From the NCBI GenBank assembly GCA_007922305.1, contig ML677334.1, positions 55,912,720 to 55,976,719 on the forward strand: DNA of 64,000 nt, read 5' to 3'. Positions 11,801 to 22,252 of this stretch are shown in pieces. Each line of letters starts with the position of its first letter. The first letter of the stretch is position 1. The notes below the pieces were generated by a model that had not been told where the DNA came from, did not search any database, and saw nothing but the letters and a program-made list of their open reading frames with translations. The position numbers and the translations under genes were made by a program. The DNA is from Dermatemys mawii (Eukaryota; Chordata; Testudines; Dermatemydidae).

Positions 11801-12099
11801 ACTTGGTCTACACTGGGGAACGAGGGAATCAATCTAAGTTACGTAACGTCAGCTATGTGAATAATGTAGCTGAAGTGGGTGTACTTAGATTTACTCACTG
11901 CAGCGTCTTCACTGTGGTGATTCAACTGCTGCCGTTCCCCCATCGACTCCACCTGTGCCCCTTGCAGCAGTGGAGTACAAGCGCTGACAGGAGAGCACTC
12001 AGGGGTCGATTTATCATGTCTAGACTAGACGTGATAAACCGACCCCCGCTGGATTAATTGCTACCTGCCGATCCAGCAGGTAGTATAGACATTACCCAG
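11801..12099. mobile_element. MITE with GTCTACACT ends, inserted in CR1
   Basis: The ends are ACTTGGTCTACACTGGGGAA and GGTAGTATAGACATTACCCA, inverted to each other. Internal landmarks are AGCTATGTGAATAATGTAGC, GGAGTACAAG and CGTGATAAACCGACCC, the last pairing with GGTCGATTTATCATG. The CR1 sequence AACACCTAG stops at 11800 and resumes as CCTAGAAGATAATAAGG at 12100, so at least CCTAG is duplicated. The intact CR1 at 23211 reads straight through this site. Relatives lie at 52168-52440 and, inverted, at 59248-59486. Confidence 0.85.
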
Positions 12100-12894
12100 C
12101 CTAGAAGATAATAAGGTGATAAGCAACAGTCAGCATAGATTTGTCAAGAACCAATCATGTCAAACCAACATAACAGCTTTCTTTGACAGAGTAACAAGAT
12201 TGTGGATGGAGGAAAACCAGTAGATATGGTATATCTTGACTTTAGTAAGGTTTCTGGTACTGTCTCTCATGACCTCATAAACAAACTAGGGAAATACAAC
12301 CTAGATGGATCTACTATAAGGTGTGTGCATAACTGGTTGGAAAACTGTGCCCAGAGAGTAGTTATCAGTGGTTCACAGTCAAGCTGGGTGGGCATATTCA
12401 GTGGGGTCCGACAAGGATCAGTTCTTGGTTCAGTTCTTCATCAGTGATATAGATAGTGGCATAGGGAGTACACTTAAGAAGTCTGAGGACGATACCAAGA
12501 TGGGAGAAATTATAAATGCTTTGGAGGAAAGGATTAAAATTCAAAATAATCAGAACAAACTGGAAAATGGTCTGATCTAAATAGGATGAAATTCAATAAG
12601 GACAAATGCAAAATATTCCACTTGGGAAGGAACAAGCAGTTGCACAAATACAAAATGGGAAGTAACTGCCTACTAAGGAGTACTGCAGAAAGTGCACAGA
12701 ATTTGGGGGTCATAGTGAATCACAAGCTAAATATAAGTCAACAGTGTAACATCATTCCAAAAAAACCCCAAGCATCATTCTGGAATGCACTGTTTTAGCA
12801 GGTGTGTTGTATGAAAGACGTAAGTAGTAATTCGTCCACTCTACTCCATGCTGGTTAGGTCTCAACTGGGTGTCACATTTAAGGAAAGATGTAG

Positions 12895-13020
12895 ACAGCC
12901 ATCCCAGCTGCTCAGTGCAGCCAACCGGACAGTCAATGGCCCAGTCAGCGGTGCTAACCAGTCTCTCCAGGATCCTGTCTTGACTGGGTGTTCCAGTCCA
13001 AAACTGGGCACCTGTTCACT
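12895..13020. mobile_element. GC-richer insertion in CR1, class unknown
   Basis: CR1 sequence breaks off after GAAAGATGTAGACA and returns at about 13021 as GGTTTGTTTGTTAAGGAGAA. Comparison with the CR1 at 24000-24120 shows that the intervening CR1 bases were replaced. The inserted block contains CAGCCAACCGGACAGTCAAT and GGATCCTGTCTTGACTGGGT. I suspect a DNA-transposon fragment but see no clean ends or duplication. Confidence 0.5.
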
Positions 13021-13395
13021 CTAGGTTTGTTTGTTAAGGAGAAGAGAAGACTAAGAGGGGACATGATAACAGTTTAAGTACATAAAGGGTTGTTACAAGG
13101 AGGGAGACAATTTTTTTCTCCTTAATCTGAGGATAGGACAAGTAGTAATGGGCTTAAATTAAAGTAGTAAATGGGCTTAAAGCAAGGGCAGTTTAGGTTG
13201 GATATTAGGAAAAAATTCCTGTCAGGGTAGTTAAGCACTGGAATAAATTACCTAGGAAGGTTGTGGAATCTCCATCATTGGGGATTTTTAAGAGCAGGTT
13301 AGACAAACACCTCTCAGGAATGGTCTAGTCCTGCCTTGAGTGCAGCGAACTGGACTATAAGAGCTCCTGAGGTATCTTCCAGTCCTATGATTGTA

Positions 13396-13715
13396 TGTAC
13401 TGAGAAGCAATACCAACAACCACCTTAGTTCATTGTAAAATACCATGCAAGAGTACTGAATTGATTATTAAAGCTATGACATTGGTTTCTCGGCGGTAAT
13501 GCCATAAACAGTCACTGGGTTTGCATTCCCAGGTCACCACTAAAAGTAGCCAGCTTTGTACTACATCAGGCCATTTGTTAAAGACACTGCTGTGGTTTAT
13601 TTCAACCAGCTCGGCTGAACATTACAATCCTTTCCTTACTGTGGTAGGACACCATTCTTAGCATGAGTTTTGTGCAATGGCCCAATTCCTACAGGAAGGT
13701 TAGAAAGCTGATATT

Positions 13716-13749
<34 letters not shown>

Positions 13750-14411
13750 TCTATATATCTATCTGAAACCTTGTTTAGCAGCAGGAAGAAATGGAGTGAT
13801 CAGGATTATTTCAGTGTTTTAACATACACTGTTATTCCCAAACAAAAAGAAAGAAAAGAAAAGGCATACTGTAACCTGAAGCAGAAGTCATGTTATGCTC
13901 TTTATGAAATTAAAGATACAGACAAGGATGTATTCATTCCTAGCTTCAGAATACAGGAGGGGGGATCACTTACATAAAAGACACCGATGCAATCTAATAT
14001 TTTTGCATAATAGTATACTTTCTTGTTCACCATTGATTTTTCCCCTTTTCTGTTGGAATGCCTCAAGGATCCAGACTAGGGACTCTGGACCTGACTTCTG
14101 GGTCACTTGTATAGACATGAGCTGGACTTGTGGGGACTCATCAAAATGGGGGGAAAACAAAAAAAGTCAAGCCACTGTCCTTTTCTATTCTCTGTTTCTT
14201 GTTCTTCTTTTGCAGACTTCATTATATCCAGCCAGCATAGCGTGGCTAGGGAAACAATTAGCTAAGTCTACAAATTAGTTGTTGCAATTAAATTGCTTGT
14301 AATTGCCTAATGTTATGATATTTATATATACAGCAATTATGAGATGTATGAGACAAAAGCCTTTAGACAAAAGAGCACTGATCTTTCAATCTGTATATCA
14401 CATATTGCCAT
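13396..14411. other. No gene seen between CR1 and LTR
   Basis: Non-coding apart from the microsatellite at 13711-13766. The 127-codon ORF from 13895 has no recognisable domain. Confidence 0.5.
13711..13766. repeat. (TA)n(GA)n(TA)n microsatellite
   Basis: A TA run passes into AG repeats and then AT/CT-rich repeats. This is simple sequence, and the overlapping short ORF is spurious. Confidence 0.9.
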
Positions 14412-15460
14412 TGTGGAAGACTCACCACTGATGTGTTCCCTCATGGCTGGGCACAGCAATACAGCTCTTCCTGTCCAGTACCCCCTGCCGACAGTTGCTC
14501 TGGCCCTGTAGCAGTACTCTTCTTCTCACGTCTTGGTCCTTGGCCAGGTCATTTTTAGTCTCCCCTTCCAGACCAGCAGAAAGTCCAACCCACAAAAGTC
14601 TAATAAATCATTCCAAGACCTCATGTCAAGGCCTCCAGACCCTGACGCTGGGCCCAATGGACTTATACCCTTCTCTCCAGGCTCTGAGTTATTCATATCC
14701 CCGCTATGTCAGGAGGCTTCCCAGTAGGCAAACCTAGACCCTCCTTCTACAATGGGTTCCAGTCCAGGGACCCTGGGACAATCAGCCAAAGTCTGCTGTG
14801 TCACAAACCTTGATGCTTCCTTCCGACCATTAGTCTGTCCTGAGGCCTTCTCCAGTCCCTTCCTGGATTCACTGTAATGAACAACACCTCCCCTGTGCTT
14901 CTCCTCAGAGGATTAGTTCATGTCCTTGTATGAGGGGCAGACACAGGAGACCATACCAATCCTGTGTCTTCCAGATATCTCCCCTTCTAATGCCAAGAGA
15001 AGGACTGTAGACTTCTTCCCTATCTCCCTGTAACCCCTCAGAGTTTCAGTCCAAACACACTTTAGGGCTTCACTGCTCTAGCTTCCTCCTAGCTCAGGAC
15101 AACTCACCTCTGGCCCCAGGCTTCATTGCCCTTCCAGGCTTCCCTTGCAGATCCTTCTGGTTTAGGTGTCCCCCAGCTATTAGCCCAAGAGAGGAAACTC
15201 CAAGCTAGGTTTCCTTACTTGCCTACCCTCTCACTGCCTTGTGCTCCTTCCTTTATGAAGACCCAACCTCTCCTCAGCTGTGTTTGATCATCAGTTATGC
15301 CTAATCTATCCAGGTGCCACTCAGTGGCCTGACTGGACTCAGAGTCCTATTGCTCTGTCCTAGAAGGGAGAAGCACCAGCATGTGAAAAGGATTTGAGGG
15401 AAAGGATGCTTTTGGGTCCAGTCTACAGCTGTGCAATAGTTTCCTTCTAACCCTGACACT
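14412..15460 (+). mobile_element. Old LTR (solo), endogenous retrovirus-like
   Basis: The left end TGTGGAAGACTCACCACTGA and the following bases align, with gaps, to the left end of the clean solo LTR at 47529-48179. Shared landmarks are GACTCACC and AGCTCTTCC, and both are pyrimidine-rich. The interior is the CT-rich, CCAG-rich sequence typical of long sauropsid LTRs. I do not find a convincing 5-base target duplication, so the right boundary (a CCCTGACA end near 15459) is tentative. No viral coding sequence is attached, so it is read as solo or truncated. Confidence 0.55.
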
Positions 15461-15464
15461 TGGG

Positions 15465-17370
15465 CCAGAGGCCCCAATTTTTGATATTCAGTTAATTTGG
15501 ACTATGTTTTGGGTAAATATGGGCCAATTTATGTTTTATGGGTGTAACTCAGGCAAAATTCAGAGCTTTCAGCAGCTGAGTTTCAGCTTTCACACTGAGT
15601 TTTGGGAGTTTTGAACCAGAAACTCAAAGCAAAAAAGCATGAATGTGCAAAGTCACCTAAACTTAAATGAAACGTGCATGAACAGAAACTACTGAGTTTC
15701 ATGCCCACCCAAGGTGCTGATTTTTAGACCCCTCAAAATATTAAATCTTTTCCAGAAACTGATGGACCCTTAACTATTTGCCAGAATTGTTATAGCTGTA
15801 GTCTGTATTTTGTATAATATATATTCCACATGCACTATACACAGAGAATGAAAGAGAAATGCGGGAACTGTTTGGGACGCTACTTTTAACACATTCTCCC
15901 AGCCTGTTTTTCCAAAGTCCTTCAGATTCCATGCAATGGCAGTAATATTTGCATAATCATTAGCTAGGTGGCCTATACTGCAGGGTATTTCTGGCTTCTG
16001 CTGCTACTGGGTCTATGTTTTGATTGCTGACGAAAATGTGCTTCAACCTACTTCAGAAACATCTCAGCCCATAGCAGAGCTATTTGCAGAGGCAGACAGA
16101 GGGACCAAATTATACCAGTGAAAATGAAATATGGAGGCATTGCTCACCTTTCTTCTACCACTTTGACTTTTTCTTGATAACAGAAACATTGTGCAGAAAA
16201 TCAGTGTCAATTTCAGGTGTTCTGTCATGGCTAGAACATCATTTGCATCACCTGAATCAAAAGGTTGCCTTTCACTACAACTCTGTGTATTACACGCTTG
16301 AGCAATTTCTGGAACAACAGAAACCCATGCATGACTCACAAAACAAGCATACGAATCAGCAAGAGGTCGATGTTTTGATGCACAATGTCTGACACTCTTT
16401 GGAAATGCTCAGCAAACCCCTGAGAATGATAACATCCTTAAAACTGAGTATTGCTGCATACAGTGCTATTTTGCTAGTAATCTTGCATTATTTTTGAAAT
16501 CTCCCCTGATTTACAGCTTGGCAAAGGTTGATAAACATGGGGAGCACATGGAGAATTCTGTTTCCAAGCTGGGAGATGTGATCACACAGTGAAGGATGTG
16601 TGAATGTCTCAGATACATTCACTGACAGATTTGCTACGCAAACTTGCTAGCCATGGTAATTTACAGGAGACTATGCCTGTTGGACTATCAGTTTCTTAAG
16701 CAATTAATTAAAAAAAAAACCACGCACCTTTGGGTTAGTGGGGGCTTTGCTAGAAATGTGAAATATTTGATAGTGGAAAATATATGTTTGCAGTGTTGCT
16801 TAGTTCATGCTTCCAGAGAGAATGAAAACCACAGGAAGCAGGCAGAGACCACTAAAACTCCTTTGCACATATAGATTAACTAGTAATTCACTTATTCATA
16901 CATTTGGGAATATAGCTTCTCATATTAGCTTCAATGGCTTTCCTTCAGCTATAATGTGGTTTATGCTACTGCTCTTGTCTTTTAATAAAAACCATGAGAT
17001 TAGAAATCCTCTCCCATGATTATTGTCCCAGAGCTGAAATGCGAGATGTGAGAAAATAGAGCATGTACAATACCCAGAAACCAACGTGAATGCAGTTTTA
17101 AAAAAATTAAGAGATTGGATGTAATGTGACATGGCTTCTCATGGGATATACTAATCCCACTCAGAAGAATTAGCCTACTCAACTCAATTGCCCCTTTGGG
17201 ACTTGCAAATAATGCGAGTAATGCACATTTAAGTGATAAATTTTGCATGCGATCAAAAGCAGTGTCATTTATTCTGTGCAGTGTCTCAGCGTAAATTCTA
17301 ATTATTAAGGAAATTCTAGTCACATTATTGCAGTATTATACTTTCAGAATGGTAATAATATGGTAGGCAG
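15465..17370. other. 1.9 kb without a recognisable gene
   Basis: AT-rich and apparently unique sequence. ORFs of up to 107 codons occur on both strands with no domain that I recognise. Confidence 0.5.
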
Positions 17371-17373
17371 CAT

Positions 17374-17490
17374 CAGTGCATTGGGGCAGAGACTATCTTT
17401 TTGTTTTACATTTGTACAGCACCAAGCACAATAGGTCACAGTCTATGCCTGGGGCTTCTAGGCACTATGGTAATACAAATAATAAATACC
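17374..17490 (+). repeat. Old interspersed repeat (TTGTACAGCACC...AATAATAAATACC)
   Basis: GGGGCAGAGACTATCTTTTT, TTTGTACAGCACCAAGCACA and a GGCACTATGGTAATAC...AATAAATA tail form a repeat that I recognise as common in turtle and bird DNA. I believe it is an ancient SINE or LINE tail but cannot name the family. Confidence 0.6.
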
Positions 17491-17499
17491 ACCTAGCAG

Positions 17500-17670
17500 T
17501 TATTGCAAGCCACTGGACACCAGGAAACATGGGCTTTTATTCCCAGTTCTGTCATGGTTGGCTGAATAACAGAGTTAGTCACGTAAACTATCTAGGCCCC
17601 CCACTTTTAAACTGGGGACAGTAATGCTTACCCACCTTTGTAAAGCACTTATAGCCTTGGATTAAAGCAC
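17500..17670 (+). repeat. MIR/CORE-SINE-like remnant
   Basis: The segment follows the MIR layout: TTTTATTCCCAGTTCTGTCA (the CAGCTCTGCCAC core), then an interval ending AAACTGGGGACAGTAATGCT (the CTGTAAAATGGGGATAATA region), then TTTGTAAAGCACTTATAG. MIR-type CORE-SINEs are shared across amniotes, so this marks very old insertion DNA. Confidence 0.6.
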
Positions 17671-17673
17671 TGA

Positions 17674-18712
17674 GATTGGGATCCACACAGGAGCTTAGGC
17701 ACTGCAATGCTGAGCATCATAGTACCTCACTTTAAGGTGCCTAGAAGAAAAAATCACAGGAATAACACTGATCCACAAAGCCTGATTTAGGCACCTAGGA
17801 TCCCTCTACAATGCACGGGGGCAAAAAGGGGAAGATAGGCACCTTAGAATGAAATCCACAACAGCCAGTATGCTAGGTAGGGAGCTGCCTAAACTAGTCA
17901 ATGGGAGATGTCAACAATAGGAATGTGCGCTAAGCCCTGCCCCTCTCTTGGAGACAGGTGCCTATGATCTGGGCTGCAAGAGGTGCCTATATCTGCTTGC
18001 CATCAACAAGTGGGACCCTGCCCTATGGAATCAGGCAGCTCAGGCTCCTAAGATGCCTCTTGTGGGAATGACTTGGAGGAGATGGTAGCACCAAAGGATG
18101 TGGTAGCACCACCAAGGTCTATCTTGTAACTTTTAGCCTGCTCACCTGCTAGGATATAGAAGACCCACATTGAATTTCCCCTCTTTACTTCAGGAATAGG
18201 AGATGCCTGTGAAAATACTTTTTTAATCTGTAGCAGAGAGAGGGACTTGTACCTGGCTCTCCTATAGCCTAGCAGGTGAGTGCTGTAATTACTGAGCTAT
18301 GGGACGGTCTAATGCTGTGCGCCTTCAATCTCTCCTCTTGAACCTGTTCCACTATGGATTAAATAACGAAGGAGTGATTGGAGCTGGGCAGCCAGGAAGG
18401 GGACAAGACTTGGAGTTTCCAGGTTAGCCTAGCCTGGGAATGAGCATCCACACCACAAAGTCATACCTGTGTTACTAGGTCCTCACAGGTGCTGAACTCA
18501 ACAGTGTTCTTAGTGCTGCAGTAAGCTGAGCTGCTCTAGGAATCTTACCCAGGGAACTACGGGAGAACTTGTCTGCCCTGGGTACCTGTGAGAAATGGTG
18601 GGAAGGCCCTGAAGGCCTATTAGCACTCAGGTGGTTTAGCCTTCATCCTCATTGCAAAGACGGTGGATTAAAAACCTAAATGTAAGCATCACCTAGGCTT
18701 TTTACCTATCCC
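17674..18712. repeat. Composite repeat with two opposed tRNA-like modules
   Basis: The block from GGGATCCACACAGGAGCTTA onward repeats the word AGGCACCTA/TAGGTGCC and contains two tRNA-like segments facing each other (18134-18181 on + and 18236-18303 on -). The right end near CCTAGGCTTTTTACC may be the inverted partner of the left end. I recognise the type as a common turtle repeat but cannot give its class. Boundaries are approximate. Confidence 0.5.
18236..18303 (-). repeat. tRNA-like (pol III promoter-like) module
   Basis: On the minus strand the segment reads ATAGCTCAGTA (A-box-like, at 18291-18301), then CACTCACCTG, then GGTACAAGTCCC (B-box-like, at 18242-18253), with about 37 bases between the boxes, as in a tRNA. 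There is no intact acceptor stem or CCA context, so it is a SINE-type module and not a tRNA gene. Confidence 0.6.
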
Positions 18713-19831
18713 CAAAGTCAGGCCAGCTGGCCAGGTTGAAAGTGTTATGTTCATAACAAAACACAGATAAATCAGATTAAAAACCACATTCAGTACTCTT
18801 ACTGGAAGGTTGCCACATAACACTACTTTATTTCTGAGAATTCACAATGATAACACTAAGTAACCAAAAACATCTACAAAGCAGACTGCTCCCTCAGGCA
18901 CAGAGACAACTTACCCCACCTTGTGCTAGGACGGTTATTTCCAGACTGCCCTCTGCTAGTTTCCCTTCACTGCAGAGCCCCTTAGCCTGCAAGCAGGACA
19001 GGGTGGGAAACAGCCCTGGACATTGAAATGATAACTTACCATTTTAATACACCTCAGAAAGCCCTACTAAACTCAGGTCAGCTATTTGTGTGTGTGTGGA
19101 CAAGGGGGGTTAAGAGCAACTGCAGTGAAGATGTAGCCTCACTCAAGCTGCTGTCACCAACTCCCGCTGGTCCCTGGCCCTGATCCAGCAGGGGGAGCAA
19201 GTAGAAGCCAGCAGCTGGCTGGTTGCTCAGCAGGAGCCTGAGACATTTCTAGTGGCTAAAATGTGCAACAGCAAGCAAAGGCCGGAGGTGGACAAGCCAA
19301 AGAGGTAAGTCATCATCTCTACAGCTGTGTCATTCAACAGTTCCACTAACGCTTGGGACATAGAGAGTCCCATCCTCTGTACTTTCTGACTGCAGCCATA
19401 CAGTCTATGGTTCAGATGCTTGACCAATAGCTAGGATTTAAAACATACATTCTATGGCAAGATGCTCTCAGAAATCTATGGGAGATTGGTCCTTCCTGCT
19501 TCCCCCAAGCTGGTGCTATCCTTTGATTTCTGCATCAGGAAAGTGATTACACCTGGGAATTGTCACAGCACCAGGCAATGAATATTTCTTGTGTGATGAC
19601 ACCAGTCCTCAGTCCCAATATCACATCTTGCACCTCAATCCACTGCAGGATATAACAACTCCTGAAGGAAAAAAAACCCAGTCCATCAGATTTCCTCTTG
19701 AAAGAGCTCTATTGCCAAGTAACTAGCCACGTCCAGCACAAGTGAGTCCTGGAAAGAAGGAAAAACCACTTGCAGGTAGCTTCACTGTTCTTAAGATAAG
19801 TCACCTGTACACCTTAGGTTTGCATTACACC
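18713..19831. other. No gene seen
   Basis: Non-coding. Contains a short (TG)n run near 19087 and a GC-richer part at 19120-19250. The 74 bases after 18730 (TATGTTCATAACAAAACA) look like old repeat material that I cannot classify. Confidence 0.45.
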
Positions 19832-20969
19832 ATGGTGACCATATTTCCCTTAACTGAAAATGGGACATGTGGGCTGGCCCGAGGAACTTGGAGTTGCCAC
19901 TCCCTAGCAAGAAAATTCCTCTGCGCTCCCAATTGAGCCAAGTAGCAGAAATGGGGAGGAGGGAAGAGGAATGGGCATTGTAGGGGATTTGGGCATCAAA
20001 GCAGGATGGGAGTGTGCAAATGAGTGTAAGTAGTTTTGGGCTCAGAGCCAGGACTCCAGCTACTGGAATCCAGCTAGCAGTGCAATGCCCTTTGGAGGCT
20101 GGGATAGCCAAGAGGCAGGAAAGAGGCTCTAGGTAGTGGGAGGAATCAAGGAAACTCCAGATAGTAGCCTTAAGAAGGTTAGAGAAAGCCAGGATGTTGC
20201 AGAAGCAGGTGACTGGAGGCAGAGTGGGGGGGAAAGAGACCAGTTGGGGCAATGTGGGGGCTGGCGAGGGTTCTGGCCCTGAAAGATGGAGGGGTGAGGA
20301 GGACATGAGACCAGGGTGGGTGCTCTAGGGACAGCTTGAGGGCAGGGGGACAAGGCCTGGGTGGGGAGTCGAAGGGTTGGAGCATGCCGTGTTCAGTGCC
20401 CTGGCACAAGCAGATGCTGTGGAACCTAGTAGGGCACTTACCAGCTGGGTTGCCTGATAGGGCCTGGGGCCCACAAGTTGCTGCTTCATGGCCCTGCTGG
20501 CCTTGCCATCTTCACGGAAACCAGACACTACACGAGGCAGAGACCAAAGATGATTTTGAATTAGGACCCCAACAGTGCTGACCCCTGATTGGGCCACAGA
20601 GTGTGTATGCGACATCCCTGATTGGAGGGGCAGGGCATAGCAGACACATCAGCCAGCCTCCTGCAGGGCTCCGAGCACCGCACCGGCACAGCCTCTCAGT
20701 GGTGGGTAGGGCACAGGCCTTGGGCAGCCAGTGGGGGGCGTGTGTGGAAACATCCCCCCTGACTGTTGCTATTTGGCCCCTGAACATTCCTATGTGCCCC
20801 ACAATTTGATAATGGGGCATTTGAACCATTTGCTCTTGTCCATTGATGATCAGTTGGCAAAAGCAAATGGGACAGAGGCCCAGTTTTGCCAAAAAAAGGC
20901 GGGACACCCCAGAGAGATTGCTTTAAAAAAAGGGACTTTCCCAGCAAAACAGGACATATGGTCACCCTA
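19832..20969. mobile_element. Non-autonomous hAT element, 1.1 kb, perfect target duplication
   Basis: The ends ATGGTGACCATATTTCCCTT and (reverse complement of the right end) TAGGGTGACCATATGTCCTG are inverted repeats. The target duplication ATTACACC is perfect on both sides (19824-19831, 20970-20977). The interior is GC-richer and has overlapping ORFs (for example 171 codons on the minus strand at 19791-20306) made of proline/serine/leucine low-complexity sequence with no transposase motif, so it is non-autonomous. The first ten terminal bases are almost those of the small MITE family (1365, 21687, 36275, 41224, 53663), which implies that the same transposase moved both. Confidence 0.9.
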
Positions 20970-20977
20970 ATTACACC

Positions 20978-21678
20978 CCACCATGTGATTGTAAAGGTTT
21001 TTAGTCTGAAAAGCCTATCACAAATGTATCTGTCATGTTAGAAGCAGAGTCACAGATCAAGCTAAACATGAAGTATACCCCAAGGATGAAATCCTGGCTA
21101 TTCTCCTCCATTTGCGAAGCCCTGGCTAAGATTCCCAACAATCACCAGCTTATACATATTTAATTCATCCTTCCCTGTACTACACTTCAGCAAGTCAGGT
21201 ACTGTAACACTCGGTACAGCTCTTAAAACATTAGGTCAGCATACAGGCTGGAATCCAGCACTCTAAGTCATGAACTGATGACCGACTAAAGACATTTGGA
21301 TTTGAAATAAGCCAAGAAACAAAGAATCAAAACAAAAATCAAGGTGTGTATCTTCATAACTTCTGCCAATGAAGCATTGCTAGAGCCGCACTGCTTGGCT
21401 GGAAACCCATTGCTGCCACCCAGTGGTGAAGTACCAGCATTTGCTACCTTGCTGCTTATATTGTGGCCTATATATTGTGAACAGACAAGATATATTATGC
21501 AGGCATCACAGGAAGTTTTAAAAGATGAGGTATTGTGCTTTTGGTGAGGATATAATAATGAGGTAGAGAACAGTGTTTATCTATATTTAGTTTTTAACTG
21601 GATAGGTATTAGGTGGTTTTAACAATTAGGTGTCTCTTTTTGGCATTTCAGCTGTAAACAAACACACCTAACAACCTC
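20978..21678. other. No gene seen
   Basis: AT-rich, apparently unique non-coding sequence between two hAT-type insertions. Confidence 0.5.
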
Positions 21679-21686
21679 ATCAGGAA

Positions 21687-21805
21687 AGGGTGACCAGATG
21701 TCCCGATTTTGTAGGAGCAGTCATCATATTTGGGCCTTTGTCTTATATTGGAGCCTATTACCCTCCCACCCCTGTCCCAACTTTTCCCACTTGCTGTCTG
21801 GCCAT
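21687..21805. mobile_element. MITE, TAGGGTGACC family, inverted copy
   Basis: Begins AGGGTGACCAGATGTCCCGA and ends TTGCTGTCTGGCCAT, the reverse orientation relative to the copy at 1365. Flanks ATCAGGAA (21679-21686) and TTCAGGAA (21806-21813) match in 7 of 8 bases. The terminal ACCCTA at the right end has decayed. Confidence 0.85.
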
Positions 21806-22215
21806 TTCAGGAATGGTTTTTGCACCCACAGAGGAGGCATCTGACATCTGGATTAATGCTTCTGTCTGCACAATAGCTTTAAGAAATGTGTATGGATGAA
21901 GGAGGGTAAATAGAATGCCTTCTGCCGTATTCTGTAATACATTCAAAGTACTCATTGTTTATTTGCTTTTCTTTAGGATGCTGCTCTTGCCAGCTATCCT
22001 ACATACTGACACTCAATCCTTACATTTCACAGGAAAGTGGAAGGAAATACTACATTTGTTCATAGGGATGTTGGGAAAAAAAATATTCTAACTAATGGTA
22101 AGAGACCACCACATTTTATTGACATCATCTCCTAATTTGTCATCTTGGGAAACTTTTTTTACTTTTGAATACAATCAATATGCTACAGGTCCCATTTTCA
22201 AGTATATCCTGAAAA

Positions 22216-22252
22216 TACACACACACACACACAAAACACACACACACAATAC
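22216..22252. repeat. (CA)n microsatellite
   Basis: CA repeats with an AAAA interruption. The last bases, CACAATAC, serve as the left target duplication of the following hAT element. Confidence 0.9.

Larger units (their letters stand above)
10830..13395 (+). mobile_element. CR1 LINE, 2.6 kb, with nested insertions
   Basis: A longer CR1 copy: the post-endonuclease linker ([19 protein letters not shown] at about 11170), the pre-RT segment, the reverse transcriptase (VYLDFSKVSGTVSHDLINKL near 12230; GVRQGSVLGS near 12410; the F/YADD box decayed to EDDT near 12488), the thumb and C-terminal region (MKFNKDKCKIFHLGRN at 12586), and the 3' tail ending GTATCTTCCAGTCCTATGAT at about 13392. Many stops and frameshifts make it inactive. 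Two later insertions interrupt it (11801-12099 and about 12895-13020), and a 27-base A run sits at 11132-11158. Confidence 0.9.

Noticed and set aside
18236..18303. Functional tRNA gene
   Set aside because: Box-like sequences are present, but the acceptor stem does not pair and the segment is part of a larger repeat.
19791..20306. 171-codon ORF on the minus strand
   Set aside because: It lies almost wholly inside the hAT-type element 19832-20969, overlaps other ORFs on both strands, and is proline/serine/leucine-rich low-complexity sequence without a domain.
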